In this document: in pieces, positions 35,291 to 46,335 of the stretch
Layout: each line of letters begins with the position of its first letter
Position numbering within the stretch: position 1 is the stretch's first letter
Source of the DNA: Ochotona curzoniae
Taxonomy: Eukaryota; Chordata; Mammalia; Lagomorpha; Ochotonidae
NCBI RefSeq assembly: GCF_017591425.1
Contig: NW_024464918.1
Span: 29,726,001 to 29,790,000, forward strand
Length of the DNA stretch: 64,000 nt
Reading direction: 5' to 3'
Program-made: the position numbers and the translations under genes
Notes under the pieces: generated by a model
What the model was told of the DNA's origin: nothing
The model's database searches: none
The model's input: the letters and a program-made list of their open reading frames with translations, nothing else

Positions 35291-35799
35291 TTGGTCACAG
35301 TGATTGGTCAGAGTAGCAGGTCACACACTGCCCTCACAATGGGCTGATTCAACCTCAGCGTGGGATATCCCAACTAGCCCAAACTTAGAGACCATCTGGA
35401 TGACTCAAGAAAAATGTTGTTGAGATAAAACACTGGGCTGAAATGATTAAGAATGAATCAGGATGGATTGCTTATAAAAATAAGTCTGCAGGTTTAGAAA
35501 AAATTACTCAACTTCAAGTGGGAATGGGAACAAGTCAGTGGCAAGAATGGCTAAGCTGTTAGTTAATGGAAGTCAATGGTTGATGGATTTGAGGCTTGTT
35601 CATTAGAATAACTGGGGAGCTCTTGGATTTCATTCATGGGTGATTCCAAAAAAGTAGGCCATACCACGCTTGAATTATGACGCAATTAATTGTATTCTGT
35701 AATTCATGTGTGAAGAAATAAATATGGACAAACTAATAGCCTTCAGAGCAGGAGCTCCAGGAGCTACCAAACCTGGAAGTCTGCCTTTCTAGAAAACAG

Positions 35800-35905
35800 T
35801 GTTGTTCGGTGATTAAAAGTGAGTTTGGGAACCATACAGATCTAGGATGTAGCTTTAGTTGCCCCTCTGAGTCTTCTTGAACAAATTATTCAACTTTCCT
35901 ACAGA
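35800..35905 (+). repeat. MIR 5'-half fragment, sense
   Basis: GTGATTAAAAGTGAGTTTGG, TTGCCCCTCTGAGTCTTC and GAACAAATTATTCAACTTTC fit the MIR left half and core. Three MIR pieces therefore lie within 1 kb here. Confidence 0.7.
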
Positions 35906-36222
35906 TTCCCAGAACAGATCACACTTAGACTCTCTGTCTCTCGGTGCTGTTAGGATGTACTTCTTTCCCTTTGTTGGGAGGTGGGCCCACTGAGGCACTC
36001 ATGCCAAGGACACTGTCCTGGACAGTTCCAGCTCCCTAAAGTGTCGGACCCGTCGCTGGGTCCTCCCGCTTCGGCTGTCTCAGTATTTCTAACTCCTTCA
36101 CTGGTGTTCCGTCTCACTTCTCTCACCCTGGTACAGGCCATTGTTATCTACCTGCACCTTTCCCCCTTCTACCGTGTGAAGCAATGCAAAGCTCACAAAG
36201 TCTGAGGTCAGGTGTGATGTGA

Positions 36223-36301
36223 GGTGAGAGGCCTGTCATTGTGTAATGGTGTGAAGGCCATCGCTGCGTGTTGTGGTGAGAGGCCCAGCACTGTGTGCAA
36301 T
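36223..36301 (+). repeat. Degenerate 25-27-bp tandem repeat, three units
   Basis: The units start at 36223 (GGTGAGAGGCCTGTCATTG), 36248 (GGTGTGAAGGCCATCGCTGC) and 36275 (GGTGAGAGGCCCAGCACTG). They are related but diverged. Confidence 0.7.
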
Positions 36302-37814
36302 GGGTTTAGCCTGTCTACAACACCAGCAATGCAAAAACATCACCCTCTCCATCTGTCAGAAACCTTGCACTGAGTGTCCTTGAGGTGTCCTAGCTTCCTG
36401 TGATGGTGTCAAGCTGCCCAGTGTCTCGTGTGAGCAGGTATCAGAATGAATGGGGGATGTCTCTTGGCATCACAGGCAATGTTCTCACGGGTGGCCCTTG
36501 CCCCCAAGCATCCCTCTCTTTTAGGAGCACTCCAGGGTCTCAGATGCCCCCGGATTGCTAGCAAAAGGGCATCCCTGAATAGTCACCATCCATGAATCCA
36601 CAGACCACTCTCCTCCTCATCTCCAAAGGATCTTTACTTCCAACCCAGGAGGCAGCGCACATTCTTAACCTGCTTCTCGCCTCAGCCCTTTCAACTTCCT
36701 TCACAAAAGGCCAATCCCCCTTCTAAGGACTTCGGATATTGAAACAAAAAGCCGGAAATCCCAACAAGATTCTGGCCCTGGAGCTCCTCTAAACCCACAG
36801 AGAACATTGTCGGGTGTTTGGTTGACAAGCAAAGTAAAGGATGAAGTAGTGGGGGAGGGATGAACCTGTGGTTTCAAAACATGCCCAGACCCCAGGCACT
36901 GGCTTCCCACATCACATCTGTCTCATCTTGCCTGGTCTCATCTCAGCCCACCTCTGCACCTCCTCTTCCTGCTCTGATCCAGGACACTGGGCAGCACTGG
37001 GGGCTATAACTGCGTTGATCCTGGGTAGCGTGCCCTCCTTCTTACCCCTCACCCCACCTGCTAACTGCTCTGCAAGCCCCAGCACTGGTTATGGTACAGC
37101 CCCTACAAGACTGGATCCTCTGTTTTACAATCTGCTTATGACACCTGCCTTGCTTCTTCCTTAGCTGTCACACACAGGACTGTGTGTGCATTGCTCCGTG
37201 TCCCTGAATTCTGTAAGCGGGTGATGCTGTGTGTCAGCTGACTGCTCTGGCCGCAGGGGCACTTGGCCAGTGCTGTCACAGGGCCCTCCTGTTGGGTGAT
37301 TTGGCAGCCAGCGGGCACATCCTACTTCTGTCCACCCATTTGTGAATAGAAGGGCTGGAGTAATTGTGTATGTGATAGAGAAAGAGAAAAAAAAGTCTTG
37401 TGCTCCATTTCCCCCTATGATGCTATAAACAAGAATTTGCGTTTGTAGCAAATTTATAGGGACAACAGCCTGTTCATTCTTTTACTAGGATTTGCTTTAC
37501 TTTCAGAGGCTTCTCATGTTGAATCTTGGCCCTCTTCCTACAAATGCCCCCACCTCCCCAATTCTGTGGGAGCAGAGGGGGGAGGCTGGGCAGGGCTGTG
37601 AGCCTGAAATCCGGAGGAACCAGAGCCACATGAGCAGTGGACTGTGGCATGACAAGGCCCCGGCAACGAGGACACAGAAACTCTTCTATTTTTAAGGAAT
37701 GCGTGTTTGTTTTTCACACATTGGGAACTTGCTTCGCAAAGAAGCAGGAAATGAAAAAGTCAGCAGAAAAGAGCGTCAGACCGAGTTTCACAAGTTTCCA
37801 ACAACAATATTTTT

Positions 37815-38080
37815 TTTCCAGGGGCGGGAGGGGGCGGAGCCAAGTCTTTTTTAAATGTAAAGAAAACCCTGTTTTATTAACTGATGATAGCTTTATGACA
37901 GTTGTGTGATCTGGTCTGTAATGTCCAAGTCGTTCTTCAACTTGTTCCTCTGGAGCCGGGGCTCAATAGTCGCCCAGAAACTGGAGCCCGCCGCGGGCTT
38001 TCTGGGCAGAAGCGGACCATGCGTGGCCGCAGCACGGTTGCGTTCACACAACCGAGCAGATGTGAAATGCGCCATGCTTG
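37815..38080. promoter_or_regulatory. Small CpG-rich patch with GC boxes
   Basis: A GC-box-like pair (GGGGCGGGAGGGGGCGGAGCC) lies at about 37820-37840. About 100 bases further is a dense CpG segment (AGCCCGCCGCGGGC, TGCGTGGCCGCAGCACGG) with roughly 14 CpG in 150 bases, in a CpG-poor surrounding. This could be a promoter or enhancer, but no adjacent exon is seen. Confidence 0.4.
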
Positions 38081-40280
38081 TGGCTCTTAGCTGGGGTTGT
38101 CATCTTTCGGGGAGTCCTGTAACACAGGGGTGCACGGGCGAGCTGGAGTGACTTGGGTCTGAGCACACAAATCATGCCTTAGTGCAGGAGGAGTCTCTTC
38201 TTTCCCCTCAGTCTTCAACGAGCTCTCCCTGTCTCCACACCGAGCTGCAGAGCAGGCCCTAGATATCCCAAAATAGAATGTGGAAATCATGAATTTGAAA
38301 AAGAACAGTGCAAGCCTGCTAAGATGTAATTTCCCTAAAAATAGTGACGCTTGGAGGAGGGAATCCTCCACCGCCACCGAGGGATACATTAGGCCATGAG
38401 GTCATTTCTTTTTTTAGGGCACAGGAACACTCCTGAGGGAAGGGGACAAAGATCCCAGTTAAAGGGAAATAACTGTGGACTTTAAGTAGTCTTAGAAATA
38501 AATGTGGACCTCACCCCACCACTTTACTCTCATTTCTGCAAAGCACTTCTAGTGCCAGAAAGTGCAAGAGATGTAAAAGCTTCATGCACAGAATCTGATG
38601 TGATTTTTATATGTAAGAATAAAGCAGTTTAATGCCTTTAGGCGAGTCATTTGTTCAGCACCATATTGTGCGACTATTGAAAATAAGGTCGTCATTGCTC
38701 TCTTGTACTCCCCACCTGCCACTGTCCTCCATGGCTTTCTCCTTTGGTGTCCCCTTGCCGCCTCAACTGGTACCTCCTGAACAGGTGTCCTCAGTGCAAG
38801 TGGCTGGGTGTTTCATCTGAGACACTGCAGATACTCGGTCCAGCTGCTGCCCCACACAGGACACGCACCTGGTGGTCCGTCTGTCCGTGATAGCTGGTGG
38901 TTGTCTGTGTGGCACTTGTAGCAAGATGCACTTGTTAGTAGCCTGCAACTAGGACCCAGTCCCAGAGCTGGGAACACACGGGGAGTCTGAGAACAGTGCT
39001 GCAGAGATCAGAGGTCCCGGGAAGTCCAGAGAGCTGGGGCCACAGGACGCTGCTAGCTGAAAGCAGCTGAGGATGGCCTGAGACCCCTCTCCTGCCCACA
39101 CGGTGCTGGTGCCGTTCCATCCACAGCCCAGGGAGTACAGATAACACCGCAGAAATCGCGCCTCAGAAGGTAGGCGTTTTTGCTCCAATATCCCCTCATC
39201 CTAGTAGGGAGAGAACGCATCTTCAGAATGGGAACACACAAAGCTAGAGCTGATGGAGACGGAGCAGGTGCCACGAAAACCTGAAGAACACACACATCTG
39301 GTGAGCAGGCTCTGCACTTTGCAGTTCCTTGAAAATTGGAGGTCGAGCGAGGGAAATTTTGAAATGGCCACATACTGGACATGGGGTAAAATACCCGAGG
39401 CAGTCCTCTGGGGCCTCAGCCCTCTTGTACTTGGAGGTGCTGCTTATTAAGCTCAGTGTGTGCCAGCTGGCTGCTTGTGCTCATATGTGATCCACTTAAG
39501 GTTACAGCTTGGGAGTCGTCTGGCTGTTAGTATTTAGATGCCAACCATGATTATTGGAGACGTCCAACCCACTTGATGCATCCTTCTGACAGCCCTCTCT
39601 CTGCTCCACCTAACACTGCCCATGTTCACTCAAAGAATCGCTGCTTGCTTTTTTCCAGGAAGAGATGCAGTTGGCCACTTCCATGAATCAGGCCGTGACC
39701 ACTTCCTTGCTCATGTGTCCTGCCCGTCACCTGTTAGCTGCAAGGTGTCCAGTTGAGCGGCTAGCTAACTCATAGCTTTCCTCTTTAGCTGACTTTCTTT
39801 GGCACAGCTCCAAGGTGAGCGTTCAGTTTTTAAAATGTGGTCAGCCAGAAAACCCCAGGTCTGTATAGCTGTGGCAATTATGGCTCTGTAATTTCATGAA
39901 AGTGAGCTTGAAGTTACTGTGTGATTAGCAGCAGTAGTGTGTGCTGCCAAAATAGATACATCTATCCAGGACTAGATGTAGTATTTTTTGTTTGTTTGAC
40001 TGGATTGTCTGACACTGATGCTTGGCATCCCCTACAGAAAATGTATTTGAAAAACAACAACAAAAAAGGAAAGTGTATTTGTAGATAAAGTCAGATGAGA
40101 AAAAAATAGGACTTACAAAGAATTCATGAAGATGTGGAAATTTACCATATTGTAACATTAAATAATAATATAAGAAACCATTTCTAAAAAATTTTGACAC
40201 CAAAACAAACATGTTTAAATTCATCTCCCATGAGTTTTTTTTTTAAATAGCTTAATAAATCTAAATGCTTATATTATATA

Positions 40281-40316
40281 GGAAATCTTCCAAAAGTTTA
40301 TGAAAAATGTGTTACC
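40281..40316 (+). mobile_element. Left part of an inverted-repeat dispersed element, split by a SINE
   Basis: TCTTCCAAAAGTTTATGAAA matches the end of the short dispersed element that is also seen at 46706 and 52216. The remainder resumes after the SINE at 40649. Confidence 0.65.
40303..40316 (+). repeat. Target-site duplication, left copy
   Basis: AAAAATGTGTTACC directly before the SINE recurs exactly at 40635-40648 after its tail. Confidence 0.95.
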
Positions 40317-40634
40317 TGGCCCGGCGCAATGACGCAGTGGTTAAGGTCCTCGCCTTGCACGCCCGGGATCCCATATGAGTGCCGGTTCTAATCCCGGCAG
40401 CCCCGCTTCCCATCCAGCTCCCTGCCTGTGGCCCGGGAAAGCAGTCGAGGACGGCCCAAAGCTTTGGGACCCTGCACCCGCGTGGGAGACCCAGAAGAGG
40501 CTCCTGGCTTCGCATTGGTTCAGCTCCAGCCGTTGCAGCCGCCTGGGGAGTGAATCATTGGACGGAAGATCTTCCTCTCTGTCTCTCCTCTCTGTATATC
40601 CGCCTTTCCAATAAAAATAAAATAAATGTTTAAA
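40317..40634 (+). mobile_element. Young full-length CSINE, pika type, near-consensus
   Basis: It starts TGGCCCGGCGCAATGAC, has pol III box B GGTTCTAATCC at 40384-40394 and an A-box-like segment near 40330. The body follows with CCCGGGAAAGCAGTCGAGG and TGGGACCCTGCACCCGC, then CT repeats and CCAATAAAAATAAAATAAA as tail. It retains many CpG sites and has a perfect 14-base target-site duplication, so it is a recent insertion. It is the best reference copy in this window. Confidence 0.98.
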
Positions 40635-40648
40635 AAAATGTGTTACCA
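40635..40648 (+). repeat. Target-site duplication, right copy
   Basis: Exact copy of 40303-40316 following the SINE tail. Confidence 0.95.
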
Positions 40649-40715
40649 AGGCACTCTGCATGAACTTCAAAATAAGCTATCTTTTAATTCCATAGATTGA
40701 CCATAGACCAATACC
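40649..40715 (+). mobile_element. Right part of the element interrupted by the SINE
   Basis: CTGCATGAACTTCAAAATAA and TATCTTTTAATTCCAT continue the dispersed element in the same order as the intact-looking copy at 46706-46822. Confidence 0.6.
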
Positions 40716-43250
40716 AGAATATAGAAATGAGCAGGTAAAAATTCACTAACCTGTAGCCATGTTGTTTGATGGGTGTTTGAGTTACGGTCAATTTCTGCGT
40801 CTACTTTCCTGCAGTGTTTACAGGGAAGGGAGAAAAAGCTTTATTTTTCAGCACAGCATCATCTTACATCTTTCCTTTCTTGCAGCCCCTAATTAAAGGT
40901 ACCTGGCTATTCAAGTGTATTAGATGAATGTCTTTGATTATTCGCCTGCCATAAGCAATTACTCAGTTATGGAATCAGAGAATAAAAATGAATGATATAA
41001 AAGCAATAAAAGATCTACTTTGTCCTGTACTCGCTGCTCTATCTATAAATGATATCCTGTATTTTCCAAGAAAAAGTAAATCTCCTTGGTACTCTACCAA
41101 GGCAAACCAATGGTTGACATTTCTGTTCCTTCTCAAAGTTTCTTCATGAGAAACATGTTGGAAGTTCCAAGAAGCATGTTTGCTTCTTGTGTTAGAGAGG
41201 TCAGGTCTGCTGCTGGTGGCAGTCTGAGAGCAGTGGGACAGAGTTACCGTGAGCTGGCTGCATCGTGGGTGAGCCCTCTCCCATAGCTTCTCTTCTCTCA
41301 CCATCAACCTTCGGCAAGACCCTTGTGTGTGAACGTAGAAGAATCCCTGGAGACATGTGTTAGGTTGGCTGCTGGGAGGACAAGAAGCCCTCCTAACACG
41401 TCCACCCATTTCCTGGGCAGGAGAACCAGGCTGTGCTTCCAACACTGCACTCGCCCTGGTCCCGGTTCTCTGGTGTCACCCTCACAGTTGGGCTCTGGAG
41501 TCCTGAACTGTGTTCTTGTGTTGGGCAAATCATATGGTGAGCTCATTTGATCTGCATGTCATCCAGGGTGCAGGTGTACCTGGGACATGTTTGTGGCCCA
41601 TTAGCACCTGCACTCCCAGCCTCTGGGAGAGCTTCCCCAGCTATGGCCCAGGTGGGGGAAGAAGCTCCTGCCCCTTTTACAAGAGCTCAAAATGTCTGTC
41701 CCAGTTTCCTTTGCAGCAACGATGTGGACACAAAACTGAATGATGAAGTCTTAAAAAAAAGTCATGGAGAATGGATAAGATGAGCCAGCTTGGAGGGATT
41801 TCAAAATGTTGGGGAGCTTCAATGGATTTGCCTTTTAATAGCATCTTCCTTGATCTTTTTGAAGTATCCTCGTGGGTGCCCTTAGTCAGAGCTGGGGCCA
41901 GGAGCTATTGGCACCAGGACTCAGGAAGGCCCTGGGCCCCATTTTGGCAGAAGGGAAGTGGCCACCCCAGCAAAAGTGGATCCAGTGGCAGTACTTCATG
42001 CTCTGTTCCCAGTAGTGATACCCTGCCTTGGGCACTAGTTGAGAAGTGACTTTGGATGTGGCTTCTCAAGGATTCAAGCATGAGTGACCTGACCTTTGAG
42101 TCTTTGTGTACTGGGGCCAAAGGGTGTGGGCACAGGGCAGTCTGCACGTTACATGCTGGAGCCAATGAGCCAGGTCTTCTAGCCTTTGGAGACACTCGAT
42201 CCATTTCAATTCTTACGAGTGTCTTGGTTGGTAAAGCATTATTAGTGCTATCGCATAGCTGAGGAAACCAAGACGGCATGGCTAGCCAAGGTTAGTTCTT
42301 GTTCAAGATCACACCCAGCTCCGTGAGACTCCAACCCAGAGAACATTCCTCTACTATTGCTGTCCACAACCCCGGGTCCACAGTGGCCTATAAATTATGC
42401 CCCTTTTCTTTCTGCGCTTAATCACACACGATAATGTGGGAAATAAGGATATAATCAGTGAAGAGTTTGAGTAGAGATTGTTTCTTTTGGCCTCATTTGA
42501 CATTCTGAATGCATAATTTTAGTGGTTTGACAGGATTGTCCCATTTTCCAAATGGAAATATTTTGTGTTGTCTGATGAAAATTTTTATTCTGTGTATGGT
42601 ATGAAAAGGGATTTTAATGATAGGTTTTTCTCCATGTGAAATTCCAGTGGTCCAGCACCATTTAATGAATAGCCATTCTTTTCCCACTAACTAGAAACAC
42701 GTTTGCTCTGTGCTGCGTTCCCAGACAAGTCACACACCTGCCCCTGGGTACCTCAAGTGGTACATGCTGTCAGCCCATCTAGAACTTGACATTTTCACTT
42801 TTGTATTTCATAATTTCCCTTTGGTTTCATCTTTGTGAATTATTCAGAAATTTCTAGTTTTTTTTTCCCTACTGCCTAGATTTGCATTTATTTACATTTA
42901 TATTTGAAATTCTGAACATTGGCGTTTACAATTGCTTAAATTGTTTCTGCTTCTCACTGTGCGGTGCTGAGGTGTTCTGTGTGGTCTGTGAGCCCGAGAC
43001 GGCACACACTTAGCAAGATGTGGCTGTTGAGCACTTAGATCGGGGCGAATTCTGTCCAAAAATGAGACGTGCTCCATCTCTAACAATATGAGAAAAAATA
43101 CTATTTGGATGTGTTGATAAAATATATCTTTAAAATTAATTTTATTTGAGTCTTTTTACATTTCTAAATATGGTTACTGGAAGCCCTAAAATTACCTACA
43201 GAACTCATAATATATTTCTGTCGGATGGCACTGAGGTATTTGCCCTGTTT
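40716..43250. other. Intergenic DNA, no gene recognised
   Basis: Unique sequence except for a MIR at 42185-42360. Short frames have no domain. An AT-rich part at 42400-43250 has no repeat identified. Confidence 0.4.
42185..42360 (-). repeat. MIR SINE, antisense
   Basis: ATCGCATAGCTGAGGAAACC, AAGGTTAGTTCTTGTTCAAG and GATCACACCCAGCTCCGTG, then ACTCCAACCCAGAGAAC, follow the reversed MIR order. Confidence 0.75.
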
Positions 43251-43562
43251 TTTAATTTTTTATTTACTTATGTAAATGATAGAGTTAGAGGTAGGGAGAG
43301 GTAGAGAGAGATTTTCTGTATTCTAGTCTGCTTCATGCTTCAGCTGGACACCAGCTGGTGCTGGACCAGAGCCGGGAGTCTGGAATTCCACGGCGGTCTA
43401 ACCTGTGAGTGCAGGACCCATGCACTGGGTCCCTCCACTGCTTTCCCAGGCGCATTAGCAGCAGACGGATCAGAAGTGGAGCTGCTGGGACTCCAACTGA
43501 TACCCCTTTGGGATACTGGCATGACAAGCAGTGGTTTAACCTACTACTCCACGATACTGATC
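43251..43562 (-). mobile_element. CSINE-type SINE, antisense, older subtype
   Basis: The reversed tail (TTTTTATTTACTTATGTAAA) is followed by a GAG-rich block, CAGCTGGTGCTGGACCAGAG, CCCTCCACTGCTTTCCCAGG, AGTGGAGCTGCTGGGACTC and GTGGTTTAACCTACTACTCC. Moderately diverged. Confidence 0.88.
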
Positions 43563-44252
43563 CAGGAATATAACGTGTGGTCAGTTTTTGTAAATCTACT
43601 TGTGTGTTTGAAAAGGATAAGGACTCGTGGGGAGATACAGGTCCCTACCTGTGCTCATTAGACCGAGTATAACCAGCTGTTTTCCTTGGTTCCTGGCTGA
43701 TGTTTTCATCTCTGTCTATCAGACTCTAAGAGGGTTGTACTACAAACCCCCAACTATGGGTGTGCGTGTATATGTTTGTTGAAATGCTGTGTATTTCTGT
43801 TTTATGCATTTTCAGACCACGTGAGCTATTAGATGCATCTGAGAGCTGCTGAGTTTTGGGGGCGCTTTTGTTTTCTATATTTCCACATATTTCTGTTATT
43901 TTAGACATTGATCTCTCTTGTTAATCAACATTCATATCTCCTCTCCAAGAAACATGTGGCTGTGACTTCTCTACCAGCCATGTCCAGCCTCATCCTCTGT
44001 TTTATTGCTTTCCCCTATTTTTTCACCATTTCATTAGTATTATTTTGTACAATGTGGAGAACTAACAGTTCATATAATTGCTTTTCATGTAGTTAATGCA
44101 TATATATGAAGGAACTTTAAAAAGCTCTGGAAAATAACATAAATGATGCATCTTCTTTGGTGCAGAGTTTGAGACCCATGCATAGATTTTTATCATCCAC
44201 ATCTTCCATGAATGTTTTTTTTTTTAATCTTTATTTGGTTTTATTTTTGTAA
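43563..44252. other. Intergenic AT-rich DNA
   Basis: No repeat or gene recognised. T-rich runs near 44216-44225 precede the retrocopy candidate tail. Confidence 0.4.
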
Positions 44253-44900
44253 TTTTTTTTTTTTTTTGCAATCTTCTGCATTCCGTTTTATTATTACTGA
44301 GAAAAGGCCTTTATGTTTCTCTCAGCAAAAGTCTAGTAAACTCTCAAGCTTGGCCATACTGTCTGAGATGTGACTGCCCCTCCCACTCTCCCGAGCTTCA
44401 GCGTGAGGCTGCTTCACAGGTGAAACCAGTATTGTCTGGCCCGCAGACACCGCCCCGGAAGCACTTGGGAATGTGCCCCGGCCCAGCGACGCTTCCAAGA
44501 CCCTGAAGGGGGAAACTGGTTCCGGGTTATCAGGTGTTGCCACTGTACTCCCAGGAGTCTGTGCAAGTGGAAGGCAGGCCAGTGGTGACCAAAGCCTGGA
44601 GCGAGGCAAGGTGAGGCGAGGGCGGCGCCGTCTGTGCGGGTGACTGGGCAGGCAGGAGGAGGGCGCTGCAGGAAGCCCAGAGCCAGGCTGAAGGAGGCCG
44701 CCCTGCTGAAGGAGGCCGCCCTGCTGAAGGAGGCCGCCCTGCTGGCTTTGACAGTTGAGGAAGGAGAGGGCCAGGCGAAGCATCCACACCCGGGGAGAGC
44801 CTGGGACCCAGTGACGCTCCTTGACTGTAGGACAACTCGGCAACATAGTTTCGGATTCCCGACCCGCGGAAGAAAGGTAATGCTTTGTTTTGTGTAATGC
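44253..44900 (-). pseudogene. Candidate retrocopy of an unidentified gene, polyadenylated
   Basis: On the minus strand a GC-rich segment with a 174-codon open frame (44322-44846) ends in SMAKLESLLDFC and a stop. An AATAAA lies at 44287-44292 (plus-strand TTTATT) and the T15 run at 44253-44267 gives an A tail 20 bases later, which is canonical spacing. The abrupt GC-rich, CpG-rich composition against AT-rich flanks, the tail, and the lack of introns all suggest a processed insertion. I found no clear target-site duplication, and I do not recognise the parent protein. It could instead be a GC-rich lncRNA-like segment. Confidence 0.4.
44687..44740 (+). repeat. Perfect 18-bp tandem repeat, three copies
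   Basis: The unit GCTGAAGGAGGCCGCCCT occurs at 44687-44704, 44705-44722 and 44723-44740 with no differences. The plus strand reads KEAALL-type repeats and the minus strand QQGGLL-type repeats in open frames, because 18 is a multiple of 3. Confidence 0.97.
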
Positions 44901-45869
44901 TAGCCTTTTGTTGTGGAAGCAGCTTGGTCATTAGCCCGACTCTGAAGGACTTTCATGAGAAGAAAAAACTGGCAGTTTAGCAGAACCGGTCACAGATGCT
45001 GTGAATAATGAGTTGATTGGCATCAGGTATTTCAACTTAAAGATATTCCATGACCTTCTTCTGACTTTTTACTTTTCTATTTTTTTTTTTTAATTTTTAA
45101 ATTTGTCAGTTATCTTCATTCTGGTTATCTTTAAGACTTTGTATCTTTGCTGTTCACTTTATCCTGTGGGATTGTACCTCAGTGTGCATTTTTTTTATCC
45201 TGCTGGAAACATTGGTTTCCTAACAAGGATTCATGTCTCTTCAATTCCAGAAAATTTGCTAGCTCTTACTCATGTCAGCTGTGAAGGGATGAGACCCTTT
45301 TCTTCTTGTCGTTTAAAATCATCTTTAACTGAACTATTTTACTTGGGGAAAAATGCATTGTCAAAGTTAACAAGAAATTGGAAAATGTCGAGATCTCTGC
45401 GGCCCTAGGCTCAGCTTCTCCTTTAGGGCACGCCGTCTGCGCAAGTAGCTTCCTAAAACAATCTTGATCTTAATGTACCTAGCTGCGGTCCTTGGAAATA
45501 GAAACTTCTGAGTTTCTTATTCTTCTTAGTTGACTAACCTGGAGGAAACTTCATTTTGTAACCTCCTCTTATTCATGCAAATGAAAGCTAGCGGTTAGCC
45601 TGCTGGTTGGCATTCCAGAAGGTTCTAGTGTAGCTTTCTTTTTTTCATTCTTCTAATGATAGCCACACTCTGCCAACCCAACCCCTGTCTTCTAAGCTTC
45701 AGCTAGAACTGTTACAAATCTTCCTCTAAAACCATTCGCCGTTTACGGGATAATTTACTTGTGCACCTGTTTCTTTCAATGTTCAATTTCTGGAAATTGT
45801 GCACTGGCTGGATTCTGGCTTTCTAGTCTTCATGCTTCTTAAATTCTCTTCTGTATTTTCAATCTGTGT
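44901..45869. other. Intergenic DNA, no gene recognised
   Basis: AT-rich with a T13 run near 45080. The plus frame 45103-45408 has no domain. The phrasing from 45100 to 45400 vaguely recalls LINE 3' sequence, but no firm match is claimed. Confidence 0.35.
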
Positions 45870-45882
45870 AAAAACCTCGAGA
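45870..45882 (+). repeat. Target-site duplication of a truncated SINE (left)
   Basis: AAAAACCTCGAGA recurs at 45970-45982 after the SINE tail. Confidence 0.9.
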
Positions 45883-45969
45883 CGGAAGATCTTCCTCTCT
45901 GTCTCTCCTCTCTGGATATCTGCCTTTCCAATAAAAAAATAATAAAAAGAAATCTTTGAAAAAAAAAAA
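45883..45969 (+). mobile_element. 5'-truncated CSINE with target-site duplication
   Basis: Only the 3' quarter of the SINE is present, from CGGAAGATCTTCCTCTCTG to the A-rich tail with TTTCCAATAAAAAAATAAT. It is flanked by exact 13-base repeats, so it inserted in this short form and was not cut down later. The sequence is nearly identical to the end of the 40317 copy (one or two substitutions before the tail), which makes it recent. Confidence 0.95.
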
Positions 45970-45982
45970 AAAAACCTCGAGA

Positions 45983-46335
45983 TAGTTTTCCCAAATCCAC
46001 TGGCAGGTTCACGAATGGTGTCTGAGTGTTGGCTGGTTTGGTTTAATACAGCTGTTATGTTTTTAAAAGCACAAGGTTTTCCTCCTAGGAGCTTTGTTTG
46101 GTTTGGTTCATGGTTCTTCTGGAGAGTTTCATGAGATTCTATTATTTCATTGTGATTTCTATTACAGCCTTTCTGTTCTTAACCAGTTTCAGATGCACCG
46201 ACTTCATAGTTCCTTTAACTGAACTGTATCCGGCTAGGTGTTTATGTCCGTTGGCTCTGACTTGTAGGTCTTTTTCCTCGTTATTTGCTCCTGACGGGTA
46301 CTTCTCATTTGTAGCACTATTTTTTGACCACTTGA
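45983..46335. other. Intergenic DNA between SINE copies
   Basis: AT-rich sequence without a clear repeat or gene. The plus frame starting 46098 continues into the SINE and is not a gene. Confidence 0.35.

Larger units (their letters stand above)
35906..40280. other. Intergenic DNA, no gene recognised
   Basis: It contains a small degenerate tandem repeat (36223-36301) and a CpG-rich patch (37815-38080), listed separately. The remaining sequence is unique. Open frames such as 36868-37164 (+) and 39053-39382 (-) have no domain. Confidence 0.4.

Noticed and set aside
40341..40670. Frames of 79-109 codons on both strands around 40.4 kb
   Set aside because: They are translations of the SINE at 40317-40634. 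The same peptide patterns recur at 25686-25946, 8672-8932 and 51599-51856 for the same reason.
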